A stretch of DNA of 64,000 nucleotides from the NCBI RefSeq assembly GCF_026914185.1, contig NC_070562.1:6324001-6388000 (forward strand), written 5' to 3'. Every line of letters starts with the position of its first letter. Positions within the stretch are counted from its first letter, which is position 1. A model generated the notes under the pieces. It had not been told where the DNA came from. It saw nothing but the letters and a program-made list of their open reading frames with translations, and ran no database searches. The DNA comes from Puccinia triticina. Its lineage: Eukaryota > Basidiomycota > Pucciniomycetes > Pucciniales > Pucciniaceae. Shown here one piece after another: positions 1 through 11,610 of the stretch. The position numbers and the translations under genes were made by a program.

Positions 1-485
1 GAGGCATCATTCCTGTTGTCTTCATTCCCAGCCCCGTTTTGTTCGTTGAATTCTGAAGGCATGACACACAGAAGTTTGTCTTGAACACTTGATGAAAGCA
101 GATCTCAGAAGAATGACAGTATATGATTGAAAGAGTATTTTATGCAGTAGTTCAAGAGAAAAAGCGCTTTGAGCAGAGTTTGACGGTTGAAAAGGAGAAA
201 GTAGAGTAATAAAGGATAAACTGGCTAAAGTGCATCAAATTCGGTGAAATATTCAGCAATTGAGGCTGATGGGGATTTGTATCACTATTGCAAATCAAGG
301 GAAACAACACCGAATATGTGGAAAATGCGTTTCTGAATTTTACAACAAAGAAAAGGGAATCAGTTATCCCTTTTTCTTCCTTCAATTTTCAATCAATTCA
401 CAAGGCCCTCCCACCCCTTCATACGTAAAAAAAAACAAAACCAAACAAACCCAAAATTCAGATAAGTATGTACACAAATGTTGTA
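1..485. other. flank without recognised gene
   Basis: AT-rich sequence downstream of the Plavaka transposase pseudogene. Only short open frames are seen, none with recognisable similarity. It may be the 3' end of the same transposon, but no terminal inverted repeat was identified. Confidence 0.4.
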
Positions 486-3400
486 TCAAAATTGAATGAG
501 ACTCACAGCTGTACCCAATCCAACAGCACTGATGGTGTTTGTCGAAATTCCAAAGGTTGAGATCGGATTTGCCAGGATTGCAACATGACCAATAACCCTT
601 CCACTGTTAATCACCTCACTAACCTCCTGATCGGATTGAACTAGACGGCAGTTGAGATCCGGGTAATCCCTGTATGGATCTTCTTGTTGTGCTACTTCCT
701 TGAATGGTTTGACTATCAACCAAGTTTTTGCAGGTGTTTCTTCTGATCGGAATATTTGTTCCACCTCTCCAAATCGTTGATCCCTCCCTAAGTAGAACTC
801 CACTAAGCAATTTCCTGGGTGATGGCTTTTTGTGGTGAACTTCTTCTCATTGATATTGATGTATTCAACAACCTCAACAGTCGAGGAAAGTTGAAGTTCT
901 TCTACACTTTGACCCAGCCTTCCCCTTGAACCCTCCTTACCAGCCACAGCTTGCTTCCATTTCTTCATCAAAGTTCCATTCAACTGAGTTTGAGTTGTTT
1001 CCTTCTTGTCGTTTTTCCCTATGATACCAATGTTTTTTTTATTGTGGTCTTTGAGAATCAGCTGGAACGTTGAGTTGATGTGCCACTCCTTCATCAGTGT
1101 TTTAGGTATCTCATCTGCAATAGACCCGATTTATTGTCAGCTTAAAAATTCTACAAATTGAGTACAAACACACTAATATAAAACTCACCCATGTGATGGT
1201 TTGTAGGGAGTTTCTGCAACATTCCATTGACTCTTTCCTGTGCCCAAGCGGCAGTTGATTGAGGGGGTCCAAAACGGCAAATAACATCAGAGTAATGTTG
1301 TGTTAGATGTAGATTTGGCTTGCTTGGTTTTGTTGGCCAACCTTCCTGAAGGCACCTTCGGTATTCCAAAACCAAGCCATCAAGCTCACTAAGATCCTGT
1401 AGTTTGATCTTTGGAAGAGTGAGAAAGTGTGAGATTTTCTATAGTGGGGTGGTTGATTCCAGGAGTGAAGATATTCTTTGTTTGCTTTCAGCTGTTGCAC
1501 AATCTTTGTACAATTTGGTCCATAGTGGAATTAACGCAATGGGATAGTAAACTTTGTACAGTATCAACCATTCTGCTGCTTTCAAAGATCCATGGCTTGC
1601 CAATCCCAAGTTGCATGGAACACGATCAATCCAAGAGGGGACAATTGTATGTAAGATTGTTCTCCGCACTATTTCCAGCTCCTCCGGCAAGAGTTTAGGT
1701 TCATTAACGTCCAGTATTGGTGATGGAGCAGCTCTGCGGGATCTATGTCGAGCTCGAGTGGCAGTGTGATCACTGGCACTATCATCTTCTGAGTTGGTGG
1801 TTACCTCCTCATCCGCATCACATAAAGCCTTCTTCCAAATCCGAAGCCGATATGAATGTGATGATGACCCATCTGAAGTTGTCTCAGAGCCACTGCAGAG
1901 CACACTGTCAACGATATCTTGCTTTGCTGTGGTAATTTTTTGCTTTGTTACAGCTGCACAAGCTCGCTTGTTTGGTTTGTCGGATTTCGCATTTGGATTT
2001 TCAAGATCATCTAGTTTACGTTTCCCCTTGTTTATGGAGCTAGGGCCAGAATACGTTGCAAACGGATGCTCGGTGTGTGACTTGTCGTTCTGCCATTCTG
2101 CATCTTTCTCTTGAATAATCTTGAGCTTGGACGCAACCGATGGCAAGGACATGAAGCGCATTGTGTGATCCTTTAAGTCGCCCAAAATCAATGCATGCAT
2201 TAACTCAATAGAGCAGAACTCTATTGGCCTCCAGTATGGAAGGTTGTTGAGTACACTCCACCTTGCGCCGTGTTCCTTGACAAAATGTTTACGTTCAGTT
2301 GCATTTTGGAGTTGGAGCCATGCATTTGCTTGTTTCCGTTGTTCATCATTTGTGCGCGAGGGGAATTTTGTTTTGTCCGTTTCTTCAATTTCATTCTTGC
2401 TCAACATACAAAAAGAGCAAAATCAAATTGAGGCATGACTTCCAAATCCAGCAACCTTGCAGAGAGCAGGAAGATCTGCAATGAGAGGAAAAATTGCCGC
2501 ACGGATAGTTCTTCCTTGTGCATGAGAAGCTGTTGATTCAAAGAATATTCCTTTCCAAAATTCCTTCAATTCATTCACTAGCGGCCGTAAAAGATGGTTG
2601 ACTTCGTCTAGACTAGGCTCGTTTGGCCCTGGAATAATTCCGAAAAGGAAGATGTTTTCCTGCTTGTAACGCTGAGCTGGAGGAAGATTCAAGCAGATCA
2701 AGATGATTGCTCCAATAGAGTTATGCTTTCCAAGATTTGAAGTTCCTTCAGCATTGAACCAGTCAAGATACAGGCTAAACACAAGGTTTCCGGAATTCTG
2801 TGTGTAAACGCCCGTCCCATCGTCTAAGTTTGGAAATTCTCGCCAGACACTTCCATGCCACACGTCTTCCATTTCATTGTGTGGTTCCCAACTAGTTGCT
2901 GAAAGACTTGCATCTAGAAGCCCCTCAAAGGAAGGTTGGGAAAGCCGATCTTTCAACCAGGACTTGAGAGTCAGATAAGAGTATGTTCAAATCGGTTTGC
3001 GTGATTGATGCTTGTCGAGCTTCATGAGTTCTTGATCACACACAGGCACAAGTTCTTGTGACTTTGCCCACTTACAATATCCCTGATATTGGGAAAAAAA
3101 AGACTGAGTACATTTAGTCGAAGGTTCTCGATTATCCTTTTTCAGGGGGTAAAGCGCAAAGCATTTTTTACAACATATCTGTGTTGTAAGATTTGGAAGA
3201 AGTCCAAGCCGATGGAAAACCGCCTCCTGAGTCTTAGGGATCTGTTGAATCATAGATTTTGTATTGATGATCCGATCTTCAGTGCTCCACAAGTCTCCTA
3301 GAAATGAGACGTTCTGCCTTGCTGCCTCAAGGAAAGCAGCAGAACACTCCTTGCTTAGCCGGTTTTTTAAAACAAATTCAGCCATCTGCATCATGACCTG

Positions 3401-3752
3401 TTTACAAAAATCCTCCTCCAAGTGTGGCACCTTCCCTGTGGTGGAGGCACTTTGATTTGAGTTGGAGGTGGTCGGAACAGTCTGAACCACACATCCATCA
3501 GCCCCAAGAAATAAATTTTATGATTGTAAACCAAACTTCGCTCACTTCAATTTGGTTGTAGTTGATGGGGCCAGTTTGCAAAAGGGTGGTCGCATTCTTC
3601 TCCAGTTGCATTTTTTCTTTCCTCTGGTGCATATGGTACGTTTTGCCTATCAAGACCCTCCCCGAAGCAACCCTACCACCCGCGTCTTCATGCTGGGCCT
3701 TATTGCACCCATAGAATTTGCAATGGCAAATCAAATTGGGTGGTCGGGACAT
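486..3752 (-). pseudogene. Plavaka-type (CACTA-like) transposase, decayed
   Basis: Reading the minus strand gives three exons: 3752-3546, 3481-1189 and 1114-486. The introns (3545-3482, 64 nt, and 1188-1115, 74 nt) have GTGAG donors and CAG acceptors and keep frame, for 1043 codons. Family landmarks in order: an N-terminal Cys-rich segment (CHCKFYGCNKAQHEDAGGR), a CxxC segment (ICCKKCFALYP), the core segment DWFNAEG...GKHNSIGAI...IIPGPNEPSLDEV, then FCSFC, then GARWSVLNNLPYW...SIELMHALILG, PSWIDRVPCNLG and LPTNHHM. These match Plavaka/DDE transposases of basidiomycetes. The copy is dead: in-frame TGA at codons 234 (2989-2987) and 422 (2425-2423), and TAG at codon 750 (1441-1439). There is no frameshift, so decay was by point mutation. 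Start ATG at 3752-3750 chosen because it opens directly on the Cys-rich domain. Terminal repeats were not found. Confidence 0.88.
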
Positions 3753-4382
3753 GATGTGTTGGCTTTAACTCAAATTATGTAGGCAGAGCAGATGACTTTG
3801 GACTTTTTCAGGAAGGAAGAATAAAATAGCGGTAATCAAGCTTCACACTTCACGTGAGAAAACTTGATCCAACCCAAGCCTTAAATCATCACCACCAATA
3901 GATGAAATCACACTGCTCTTCTGTTGTTGAGTAAAGATATGTGTACACAGCAAAATAACCAGCTGTGCACGTGATTGGCTGCAAGAATTCCAGACAAAGA
4001 ATCTTTTGGAGAGTATATTCAAGTCATGTGCTACCCTCATGCAGGAGATAGAGTCATCATAACACATGCACTCAGGTATCATGTGATTCGGAATCGGAGG
4101 AGATAAAAAAGTCTACATTGGTGTTTGAGAAAAGCTGCACTGCATCCTCATATAATTCCTTGTACATTCTGAACTTCTCAAAAATACCACCACCTTATGC
4201 CCGCAAATTTCATATTCAGCAGCACTCCTGTCCGACCGGGGTAGATGATTCTTGAATCCGTAAAGAATTTTGTGACACTGTTCCACATAATTAGTGGTGG
4301 GTCCCACTGTCTTTCCCACCAGAATTGAGCAAGAAAATCATCACATCCCAAACCAATTTCTCGTTGTTCTGAGTTATATGTC

Positions 4383-4718
4383 ATGCCGTATTATGGTGAT
4401 GAACCACCTTCCTACCATCAATCATCTCCCGTTTGTGGTACCCTTTCTCCCATCCAAGTAAGATGGCTCCAAGACATGCAGATCTTGATTGATAATGCAC
4501 TCAAGATCTGGGAGCCAGAAAATGAGGATCACGAGTCCACCACATCCAACACAAACCAACAAGAGCGTGAATTGGAGGCCTGGAAATGGCATATTGTCTG
4601 TCAGGGTAAAATGACTTTGGGGCACATGATATGGGTATTCCCAAATGGGCAGTTCCAAATGTCAAGGCGATTTGGGACGCCAAGAGGAACCGTCTTGGAA
4701 AAGGTACGTTTGTTTTGA
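4383..4718 (+). CDS. hypothetical ORF, possibly an exon fragment
   Basis: An ATG-initiated 111-codon frame of non-repetitive composition (Trp, Gln, Glu rich). Near its end the sequence AAAAG followed by GTACGT at about 4702 looks like a splice donor, so this could be the first exon of a longer gene or the remnant of a transposon gene. I do not recognise the product and could not find a convincing second exon in the following 1 kb. Confidence 0.2.
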   Translation: MPYYGDEPPSYHQSSPVCGTLSPIQVRWLQDMQILIDNALKIWEPENEDHESTTSNTNQQERELEAWKWHIVCQGKMTLGHMIWVFPNGQFQMSRRFGTPRGTVLEKVRLF

Positions 4719-5423
4719 GTGTAATTGTTTAGCGTATTATCCAGCTGATTCCTGTGTTCCTTGACCCATGTGTTGAAAAAGGGCCACTGATGTTTATTAG
4801 TCCAGGCACAGTCCCACCAAATGTTGTTCAGTGAGATGGAATTTGTTAGGATCACTGTTGTGGCAAGATCGAGTGCTGATAGATAGTGAGTAAAGTTGCG
4901 AAGTCAAGAATTTCTCATTCAATGATTGCTGAGTTCTCTCTCCATAATGCCTCAAATTCCAGATTGGCTTCCTATTCCAAAAAAAACCTTCTCCTTATTG
5001 CCTCTGCATTCATGATATGGCCTTCTGTCACACCATTATTTTTAGTTGTTTTTCTCAGCCAAAATTTAAACAGAAAAATGATAGTATAGGGAACATGTCA
5101 CACACACCACATTTCCTGTGGCGTTTTGCATGTTCCCATAAAGTCAAAAATGAAATGTCCAGTTACTACCTCAAAGAATATTGTGGTTCTCATTTTGTCA
5201 ACTTTTTGACTATTGTTAATCAGGTGGTGAGGAAAATTTGATATGTATTGAGCGTGAAGCCCAGGGAAATTAGATTTGTACTTTGGTATTGAGTTCAGAA
5301 AAGGTGTTGGTTTGTCTTTTTGAATGCCTTGCAAGACTGCATTGTATGAGTTTGGGGATGGGAGGGTGTCCCGGCAAGATAATATTGCAACATGACACTG
5401 TCATAAAGTTGTAGTTGAGTGAA

Positions 5424-5605
5424 GGTCACTCTTATGTTCGCGCGTACATTGCGGTGACATGTACCTGTAGACAAGCCTTTTTCTTCTGTGTGTCGTTGAA
5501 AAAATACAACTCCACACAATTTCAGTTTTGCTGACCAATTTCCCTCCCAGCCAATTTATTTGACAAAAGTCACCCGCATGTACGCGCGTACATAAAGGTG
5601 ACACT
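5424..5605. repeat. pair of 38-bp palindromes, possible MITE ends
   Basis: Two related palindromic blocks lie at about 5424-5462 and 5567-5605. Each has the layout GTCAC - five bases - ATGT(A/T)CGCGCGTACAT - spacer - GGTGAC. They could be the two ends of a small inverted-repeat element of about 180 bp or two binding-site-like palindromes. No clear target duplication was identified. Confidence 0.4.
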
Positions 5606-5847
5606 CAATTTATGAAAATTCAACCCTTTCACTGTAACCAAATAACGATCAACATTTCAAAGCACCCTTTGTAGTTTACATAACATATGAACCCCTTTTA
5701 CCTGAAAGCTACATAATTCTGACCATACTCATCCCCTTGTTTATTCTGAAATACCATTGCTCAATGTTACGATATATAATCTGACCCTTCTCCCTCCTGC
5801 CCCATGCTCAATTGCACATTTCTCTTCTTGACTTTCCTCACTTTGCA

Positions 5848-6950
5848 ATGCCTCCATCCCAGACTCACTTCTGTGATGGCAAACCTCCAGCTGGTGCTGC
5901 ACAAGTTAATCTTGCTCATTCCACAATCTTGCCCAACTCCAATTCACCATTTTCTCGTTGTATGTCTGCATTCATTCGAGCTCTCCTAGATATAGAATAT
6001 AACCACAAGAAAAAACCTTCAGATTCTTGGATGCTCTCTCCCTCTGCCCACAATTTTCACGTTGGCTCGAACCTTCCAGACTCCATTCTAATGCGTCCCA
6101 TAGATCCCATTCCAATCAATCCAGCATTGCCAACATCTCAAAAGATATCACCAGCATTCCGAATACTATTCTTACAAGACCTCTCAGAATCCAATTTCAC
6201 TGGTGTAACGTTTGCCTGGTCTCATCCCTGGGATTCTCACTGGAATCAGCTCTTTGCAAAATTTGTCTTGAAGCATTGGAGGAATGCCTACACTTCTGGA
6301 GCTTTCACCCACTTTTTCATGGATCCGGTTCAGGCTTCAAACACCTCCTTGCAGCTTGGTATTCTTCATAGATGGTTCATGGGAAGGCAGAAAGGAATAC
6401 AATTAGGTCATTTTTCCCATGCGTTTAAATCGAAGAAGAGCAAATCAGAGAGTAGATCCAAAGTGCGAATGCAGGTATGCAAATTTCATCATTTCTTCCC
6501 TGATCCCTCTTTTGTTGAATTCCTGGATTTTAGATTTCCCAGCATCGTCAAGAAACACTCTCCACACTCCCATTCAACTCCAACATCAAAGCGCTATTTG
6601 ACAACATCAAGGCTACCTCTGACACTGAAATCAATCCTCCCCAAAATCTTGTCAAAATACCCTTACGTTGGAGATCAACAGAATTTGGAACCTTCTCTCA
6701 AGAACTGGACAACATATTCATTCAGAAAAAGACATGTACCAAAGGACGTCAATTTGTACACGATTACATTTTGGAAGCTCGTAGGAAGACTTTGGCCGTA
6801 TCGTCTCGAGATTCTTTCAAAGATGTCCCTCGCAATCTCCCGTTAAACTGTTATGCACCCAAATACCTGTCCACACTTTCCAAGTCGCAGAAAATTCTAC
6901 TTAATTCTCAGGATCCAATCAATATGTCTGAATTGCTAACAGTTGGATAG
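5848..6950 (+). CDS. unknown protein, two exons
   Basis: Exon 1 is 5848-6474 and exon 2 is 6534-6950. The 59-nt intron (6475-6533) has donor GTATGC and acceptor TTTTAG and lies between codons. The joined frame encodes 347 aa and ends in TAG. I chose the ATG at 5848 (MPPSQTHFCDGKPPAG) because it is the first in-frame ATG. The protein has no signal peptide or membrane segment. The middle is aromatic-rich (FAWSHPWDSHWNQLF, GILHRWFMGRQKGIQ), followed by a basic KSKKSKSESRSK stretch and a polar C-terminal half. I do not recognise the family. Being flanked by a dead transposase and a dead SNF2 gene, it could be a transposon passenger, yet unlike both neighbours it has no internal stop. Splicing is needed: the unspliced frame ends early at about 6846. 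Confidence 0.6.
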
Positions 6951-7276
6951 GTTTTAATACAGTAAGTAATGAGTGCTTACTTTTCAACCCATCATATTTC
7001 TCATCAGTAACTGAGCACATTCGTAATTCTCATTTCCCCCCAATGGTACACTGAGCCTATTCCACCACCAATTCTACTTTCAGTGAATGCAAACACAAAA
7101 TATAAATTCATAGTCACTTACAGTGCAAGCTCCCCTTTCCTCTTCTGTACCTGGTAGATATTCATTTCCAGACTTCCTCTCAGATAGTATCGATAGACAT
7201 GAACTGGATGTGCCTGTCCCAAGCGGTAAAGTCAATCAATGGCTTGGGTTTCTGCTGCGGGGTTCCAACCTGGCTC

Positions 7277-7338
7277 CTAAATAATGTATTATTATCAGAT
7301 TTGTCCTTTATACATGTAACACAATGCCTATGACTTGC
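7277..7338 (-). other. GC-AG intron in SNF2 pseudogene
   Basis: The 62-nt intron starts GCAAGT and ends TTTAG. It is required to join QNVYMM to EPGWNPAAETQ, the conserved order of SNF2 helicase motifs V and VI. There is no alternative GT donor that keeps this join. Confidence 0.75.
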
Positions 7339-7584
7339 CATCATGTACACATTCTGTGCACAACGTAAATCAATTCCTACCCCAGCAGCTTGGATTGAGG
7401 CCAAAAGAACATTGCATTCTTTGTTGATTCGAAATTTTTTCAGATTTTCATCGCGCCTTTTAATAGTCTGTTCCCCAGTAAGCCAGGTTGATTGAATATC
7501 ATTCTCCTCAAGTGCACGTTCAATACTTCAAGGTGAGATCAGCATCTGCAGCTTTCTACTGTAATTTTGTGAAATTAAAATTCA

Positions 7585-8688
7585 CACTACAAACATTTAT
7601 TATTTTGCCCAAAAAAAAAATAAAAGTCAACATGAAAAAAATAAAACCAAAATTTCACTCAGGGGAACAAACTGAGCATGCTGAGCCAAAAAAATAAGAT
7701 GTCAAAAACTGAGCAAAAATCATTGGACAATGTTTTGGGATGGTTTTTTTTCACGGGCCTGGCGGGCCTGGAGCGGGCTTGAGCGGGCCTGAGACGGGCC
7801 TGCCCCAAAAGCACATTGGGTCAGTATTAAAGGTGTTTTGCCTTGCCCTGGGAGCTGCTGGGTCTTTTGATGGGCCCAAAATCTCAACATGGGCTTTTGG
7901 TGGTCTAGAAGTATCAACTCGGGCCACTGAATAGCCCATGGGCCTTTGAATTCCCAGAAAGCCCACCATGAGCCCCCACATAGCTAATGGGCTCTTGGTA
8001 GCCCATGAAGATCTCCATGGGCCAACAGATACCCTCATGGGCTTTTGGTGGCCCATGAAGATCTCCATGGGCCAACAGATACCCTCATGGGCTTTTGGTG
8101 GCCCATGAAGATCTCCATGGGCCAACAGATATCCTCATGGGCTTTTGATGGTCCAAAACGCTCCCCATGGGCTTTTTGTGGCCCAGCAAGGAGGCAAAAA
8201 GCCCATGGGATCCCATGATGGAAGTATCTGTTGGCCCATACTACATAGGAATCTTCATGGGCAACCAAGAGCCCATTAGCTATGTGGGGGCTCATGGTGG
8301 GCTTTCTGGGAATTCAAAGGCCCATGGGCTATTCAGTGGCCCGAGTTGATACTTCTAGACCACCAAAAGCCCATGTTGAGATTTTGGGCCCATCAAAAGA
8401 CCCAGCAGCTCCCAGGGCAAGGCAAAACTCCTTTAATGCTGACCCAATGTGCTTTTGGGGTTGGCCCGTGTCAGGCCCGCTCAAGGCCCGCTCAAGCCCG
8501 CTCCAGGCCCGCCAGGCCCGTGAAAAAAACCATCCCAAAACATTGTCCAATGATTTTTGCTCAGTTTGGGACATTTTATTTTTTTGGCTCAGCATGCTCA
8601 GTTTGTTCCCCTGAGTGAAATTCTGGTTTCATTTTTTTCATGTTGACTTTTATTTCTTTTTTGGGCAAAATAATAAATTTTTGTAGTG
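7585..8688. mobile_element. non-autonomous CACTA-type foldback element
   Basis: The element begins CACTACAAAC and ends TTTTTGTAGTG, the classic CACTA-superfamily terminus, and is flanked on both sides by TCA (7582-7584 and 8689-8691), a 3-bp target duplication. It is 1104 bp. The left about 430 bp and the right about 430 bp are inverted copies of one another over nearly their full length. The centre carries a 50-bp tandem repeat. It has no transposase and would depend on an autonomous relative in trans; the Plavaka-type gene at 0.5-3.8 kb is of the same broad superfamily, but no direct link is shown. Confidence 0.88.
8001..8150. repeat. 50-bp tandem repeat, three copies
   Basis: Units start at 8001, 8051 and 8101, each opening GCCCATGAAGATCTCCATGG. 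They form the loop region of the CACTA-type foldback element and are almost identical, with single-base differences in the third. Confidence 0.9.
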
Positions 8689-11329
8689 TCACTTACATTC
8701 CTAGAAAACCAGTAAAGCTGGAAAAAACCACCGCCTTTGTCCTTTTAACTCCTTGAACTCCTTGCAAAAACAACTTGAGATTCTCAACTAGGTGGATGAT
8801 CTTTCCCGAATCTTGCCATCGCCATTCAGGTTGGAAGTGTATCTCTGATCGTGCAAATAACGGATGATTGCAAAATTGGCGAAGCATTGTTAACTGTTTG
8901 AAAAACTCCGAAGAATCCCATCTCTCCCCCGCCGCTCGTAACCTTCCAAAAAGTTGGATAAAAGACTGGTGCAAATTTTTTAACATATCCTCCCATTCTG
9001 AGCTGATGTTCACTACAACACATTTCTCAACTTTTTCTGGTAGATTCAACAAAACGTCCTTGGTTCTTCTCAAAAAAATTGCTTCCATCAGTCTATTCAA
9101 GCTTTTGATTGCCTCTCGAGATCCAACATTCATTTGAGGAACCAGACAGCTCTTCCAGACCCATTCTTCGCTCCAAGGATATATTTTCAATAGTGTGATC
9201 AAGCTTTGCAAGTCAGTCAATCTGTTTTGGACAGGTGTCCCCGTTAAGCAAAGAACAAACTGGTACTGAAGGTTATGGATGCTTTGGGTTCGGTTGGTTT
9301 CTGGATTCCTTATCAAACTATCATCATGCAGAAATATGAATCAGAACCAAGTCCAATGCTCATTCACATGAATTATTTCACTTACTGTGCTTCGTCCAAG
9401 ACAATCCTGAACCAAAATATGCCCAGAGATTCAATGTTAATCTGGTTGGTATGTTTCTTGTTACCGCTTGTCCCAATCATTTCGTAAGTTGTCAAGACAA
9501 GCATTGCAGACTGCAGGTCTTCTTTCGATAATTTTTTCCGATCATCTCCGTGGAATACCTTGTAATTTATTGCGTGATCTCTGAAATGAAGACTGATTTC
9601 GTTTTGCCAATTTGACAGGGTTGCTAGAGGGCAGATGACTAGAGTAGCAGCTGATTGTGTGTTGGTATTACCGTCTCAAAAGCTCTTTCCTTTGTTAATT
9701 GTCGCCAGAATGAATGCAAGTGTTGTCAACGTCTTTCCTAATCCCATATCGTCAGCTAGTATTGATCCTTGGGACCTTTGGTGATTGTGGGAATTTGTCT
9801 TGCTAGAATTAGACTCGACATCGAAGCGATCACGAAGCCAGGCATTATCATTGTGGTACCACAAGGCTTCTGGCTCGTGATTTTCTGGGTCCTCATTCTT
9901 CAGGAGGAATTCTAGGGCGGATAGCTGATGTGTTTTCATATCTGTTTGGCACTGTTGAAGTGATGCCAAAAGCCAAGGGGGTAGTCTGGAGTTCGAGCCA
10001 TCTGGAGTGGTTTGAGATGTTAATTGTGGAATTTCAAAGAAAACAGCTGGGTTGTAGTTCCAGATTGGGATGAGATCCACGTTTGCAGTTTTGAAGGCTA
10101 ATTCTACTTGAGCTATGTTTTCCAAACGGCTGAAGACGCAGCCCCTGAGCTGAGGCTCTATGCAATTCTTTTTCACAAGAAAGGCACGCAAATTAACAAG
10201 GGAAACATTGTTGGGGGGGATATCTCGATTTGTTACTGGAGTTGAACAGCTTGAAACTGGTCCTAACAGGGGACCTAGATGGCGACTTTGGTTTTCACTG
10301 AGATCACCAAACCTATTCTGCGGTGCACAATATACATGAACTCGATGGTGCCCACGTTGAAAGAAGGCTACCTGAGGGACATCAGAGGTCAGGCCAAAAG
10401 GACTAGAAGAAGATAAAGATATGATAAATTGGCCGAGGCAGAAAGTTGAAGACATGCTTGGAGAGCAATGGATAATTCAATTGTTTTTTGTGGTAAAGAC
10501 GGGAACTGAGAAAAACATGCAAGGAGGTTGTCTCCTTTCCATATATTGGGGCAATCCAACCCCAAGAATATTATTGACCATGATGATATCCTAAAATCTA
10601 TTGTTAGCTTTGTTTGGTCCTTGTATTTGGGCTCCTCACCATCACATACTGGAACGATGTGTGGTGAAATGCTATTAGAAGACATCGATTGGATCTGCAA
10701 AAAACATGCTTCAAGGTAAAGATATCAAAACACTGAAATCATTAGCCCTGTCCCTTAGACGAATATCAAATCTCTCAGAGACCTATGCGCAATCATGTCT
10801 TTCTGAATTATTTGTAAATTGGTAAGATTATGTTGTAAAAATATGTACGTTACACACATTTTTTTGCTTGATGTGATATGCTGAGTACCAATTCATAAGA
10901 TTGGGGCCAAAAGCACAATTATTTCATATGGTAGAAACTATAATTTTAGTTAAACTTGTCTAGCCATCAAGTAATTGTAGTTAGCTTTGTAATTTTGAAA
11001 ATGTGTATCCAAATGTCAAAACAAAACGCTTTGCCAGAAGGGATTTTAACTCTGCCTGTTGTTTTGCAAAGTAAACATGTTGAAAGGTACTTTAAGGCAT
11101 TTTTTGGAGGTTTATTGGATAAGATTATTTATGATTGAGTTGAACTAGAATCTAACATTATTTCAACATAAGCTCTTGCTGAATTAGCTTTCAATATAAT
11201 TTGAACCTTTTTCCATTTGGCCTAAACTTCCACTTAGGAACTGAATGAGTTATGTTTATTAACTCCCACTCAACTTCTGGCACAATTCACACTCACTTAC
11301 AACTCAATTCTGGTAAAAGTTCCAACCCA

Positions 11330-11389
11330 CTTCTGAATCACTTCCCGTCCACTTCTGAATCACTTCCCGTCCACTTCTGAATCACTTCC
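11330..11389. repeat. 22-bp tandem repeat
   Basis: Nearly three head-to-tail copies of CTTCTGAATCACTTCCCGTC plus two bases. It lies in a longer stretch of degenerate CACTTCT/AACTC sequence (11265-11450). Confidence 0.75.
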
Positions 11390-11540
11390 ACATAACTCCC
11401 AACACAATTCTCATTCACTTCTGAATCATTTACTAATCACTTCCTAATGCACATGTGACTAACATCAGACCTGAATCAACATAAAATTACACTCTGGCAC
11501 TCTCCGGAGAGTGCGTCAAAGTCTCCCCTGGTGTGTAATA

Positions 11541-11610
11541 TTGCTATTGGGGCGTATTCTGGCCCATTCTTACTTACTGGTAACCTGAGCGCTTTGGTTG
11601 CGGGCTATTT
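11541..11610 (+). repeat. dispersed repeat segment, inverted copy at 32637-32706
   Basis: About 70 bp (starting TAATATTGCTATTGGGGCG and reaching GCGCTTTGGTTGCGGGCT) is matched on the opposite strand at 32637-32706. An AATAAA follows downstream at about 11694. It is probably the edge of a transposon or LTR, but the element's limits could not be set. Confidence 0.5.

Larger units (their letters stand above)
3753..5847. other. gene-poor interval
   Basis: About 2.1 kb between the Plavaka pseudogene and the unknown gene at 5848. It holds one moderately long open frame (4383-4718) and a pair of palindromes (5424-5605), both listed separately. Nothing else is supported. Confidence 0.4.
7526..8696 (-). 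other. 1171-nt intron enlarged by transposon insertion
   Basis: Donor GTAAG at 8696-8692, acceptor TTGAAG ending at 7526. Without the inserted element and one copy of its target duplication this intron is 64 nt, a normal size here. The joined exons read FSSFTGFLG|I|IERALEEND, as expected in SNF2 proteins. Confidence 0.7.
7118..10685 (-). pseudogene. SNF2-family (Rad5/Rad16/HLTF-like) helicase, decayed
   Basis: Five minus-strand exons keep one frame of 736 codons: 10685-10650, 10590-9386, 9317-8697, 7525-7339, 7276-7118. Helicase landmarks in order: Walker A (ILADDMGLGKT, about codon 295), Ia (LVICPLATLSNWQNEI), DEAH split by an intron (codons 411-414), LCLTGTPVQNRL, IFLRRTKD, QFCNHPLF, AVVFSSFTGFL, LLASIQAAGVGIDL, and EPGWNPAAETQAID-stop-LYRLGQ. 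These two lobes make an ATP-dependent DNA translocase or chromatin remodeller; no RING finger lies between them. In-frame TGA occurs at codons 50 (10479-10477), 317 (9678-9676) and 698 (7234-7232); the last replaces the invariant Arg of motif VI. The intron at 7338-7277 begins GC rather than GT. The 1171-nt intron 8696-7526 contains a transposon. A GTAAGT at the final TAA leaves open one further small exon. Confidence 0.85.

Noticed and set aside
2423..2989. TGA as a reassigned or selenocysteine codon
   Set aside because: Nuclear fungal genes here (PRE3, RPN12, carrier, RRM) have no internal TGA and PRE3, RPN12 and the carrier end in TGA; internal TGAs occur only in decayed mobile or helicase genes.
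8001..8150. CRISPR-like array
   Set aside because: Three contiguous 50-bp units without spacers, inside a fungal transposon.
7585..8688. Two convergent genes suggested by mirrored open frames
   Set aside because: The frames mirror each other because the element is an inverted repeat; the peptides are PxAH-type repeats.
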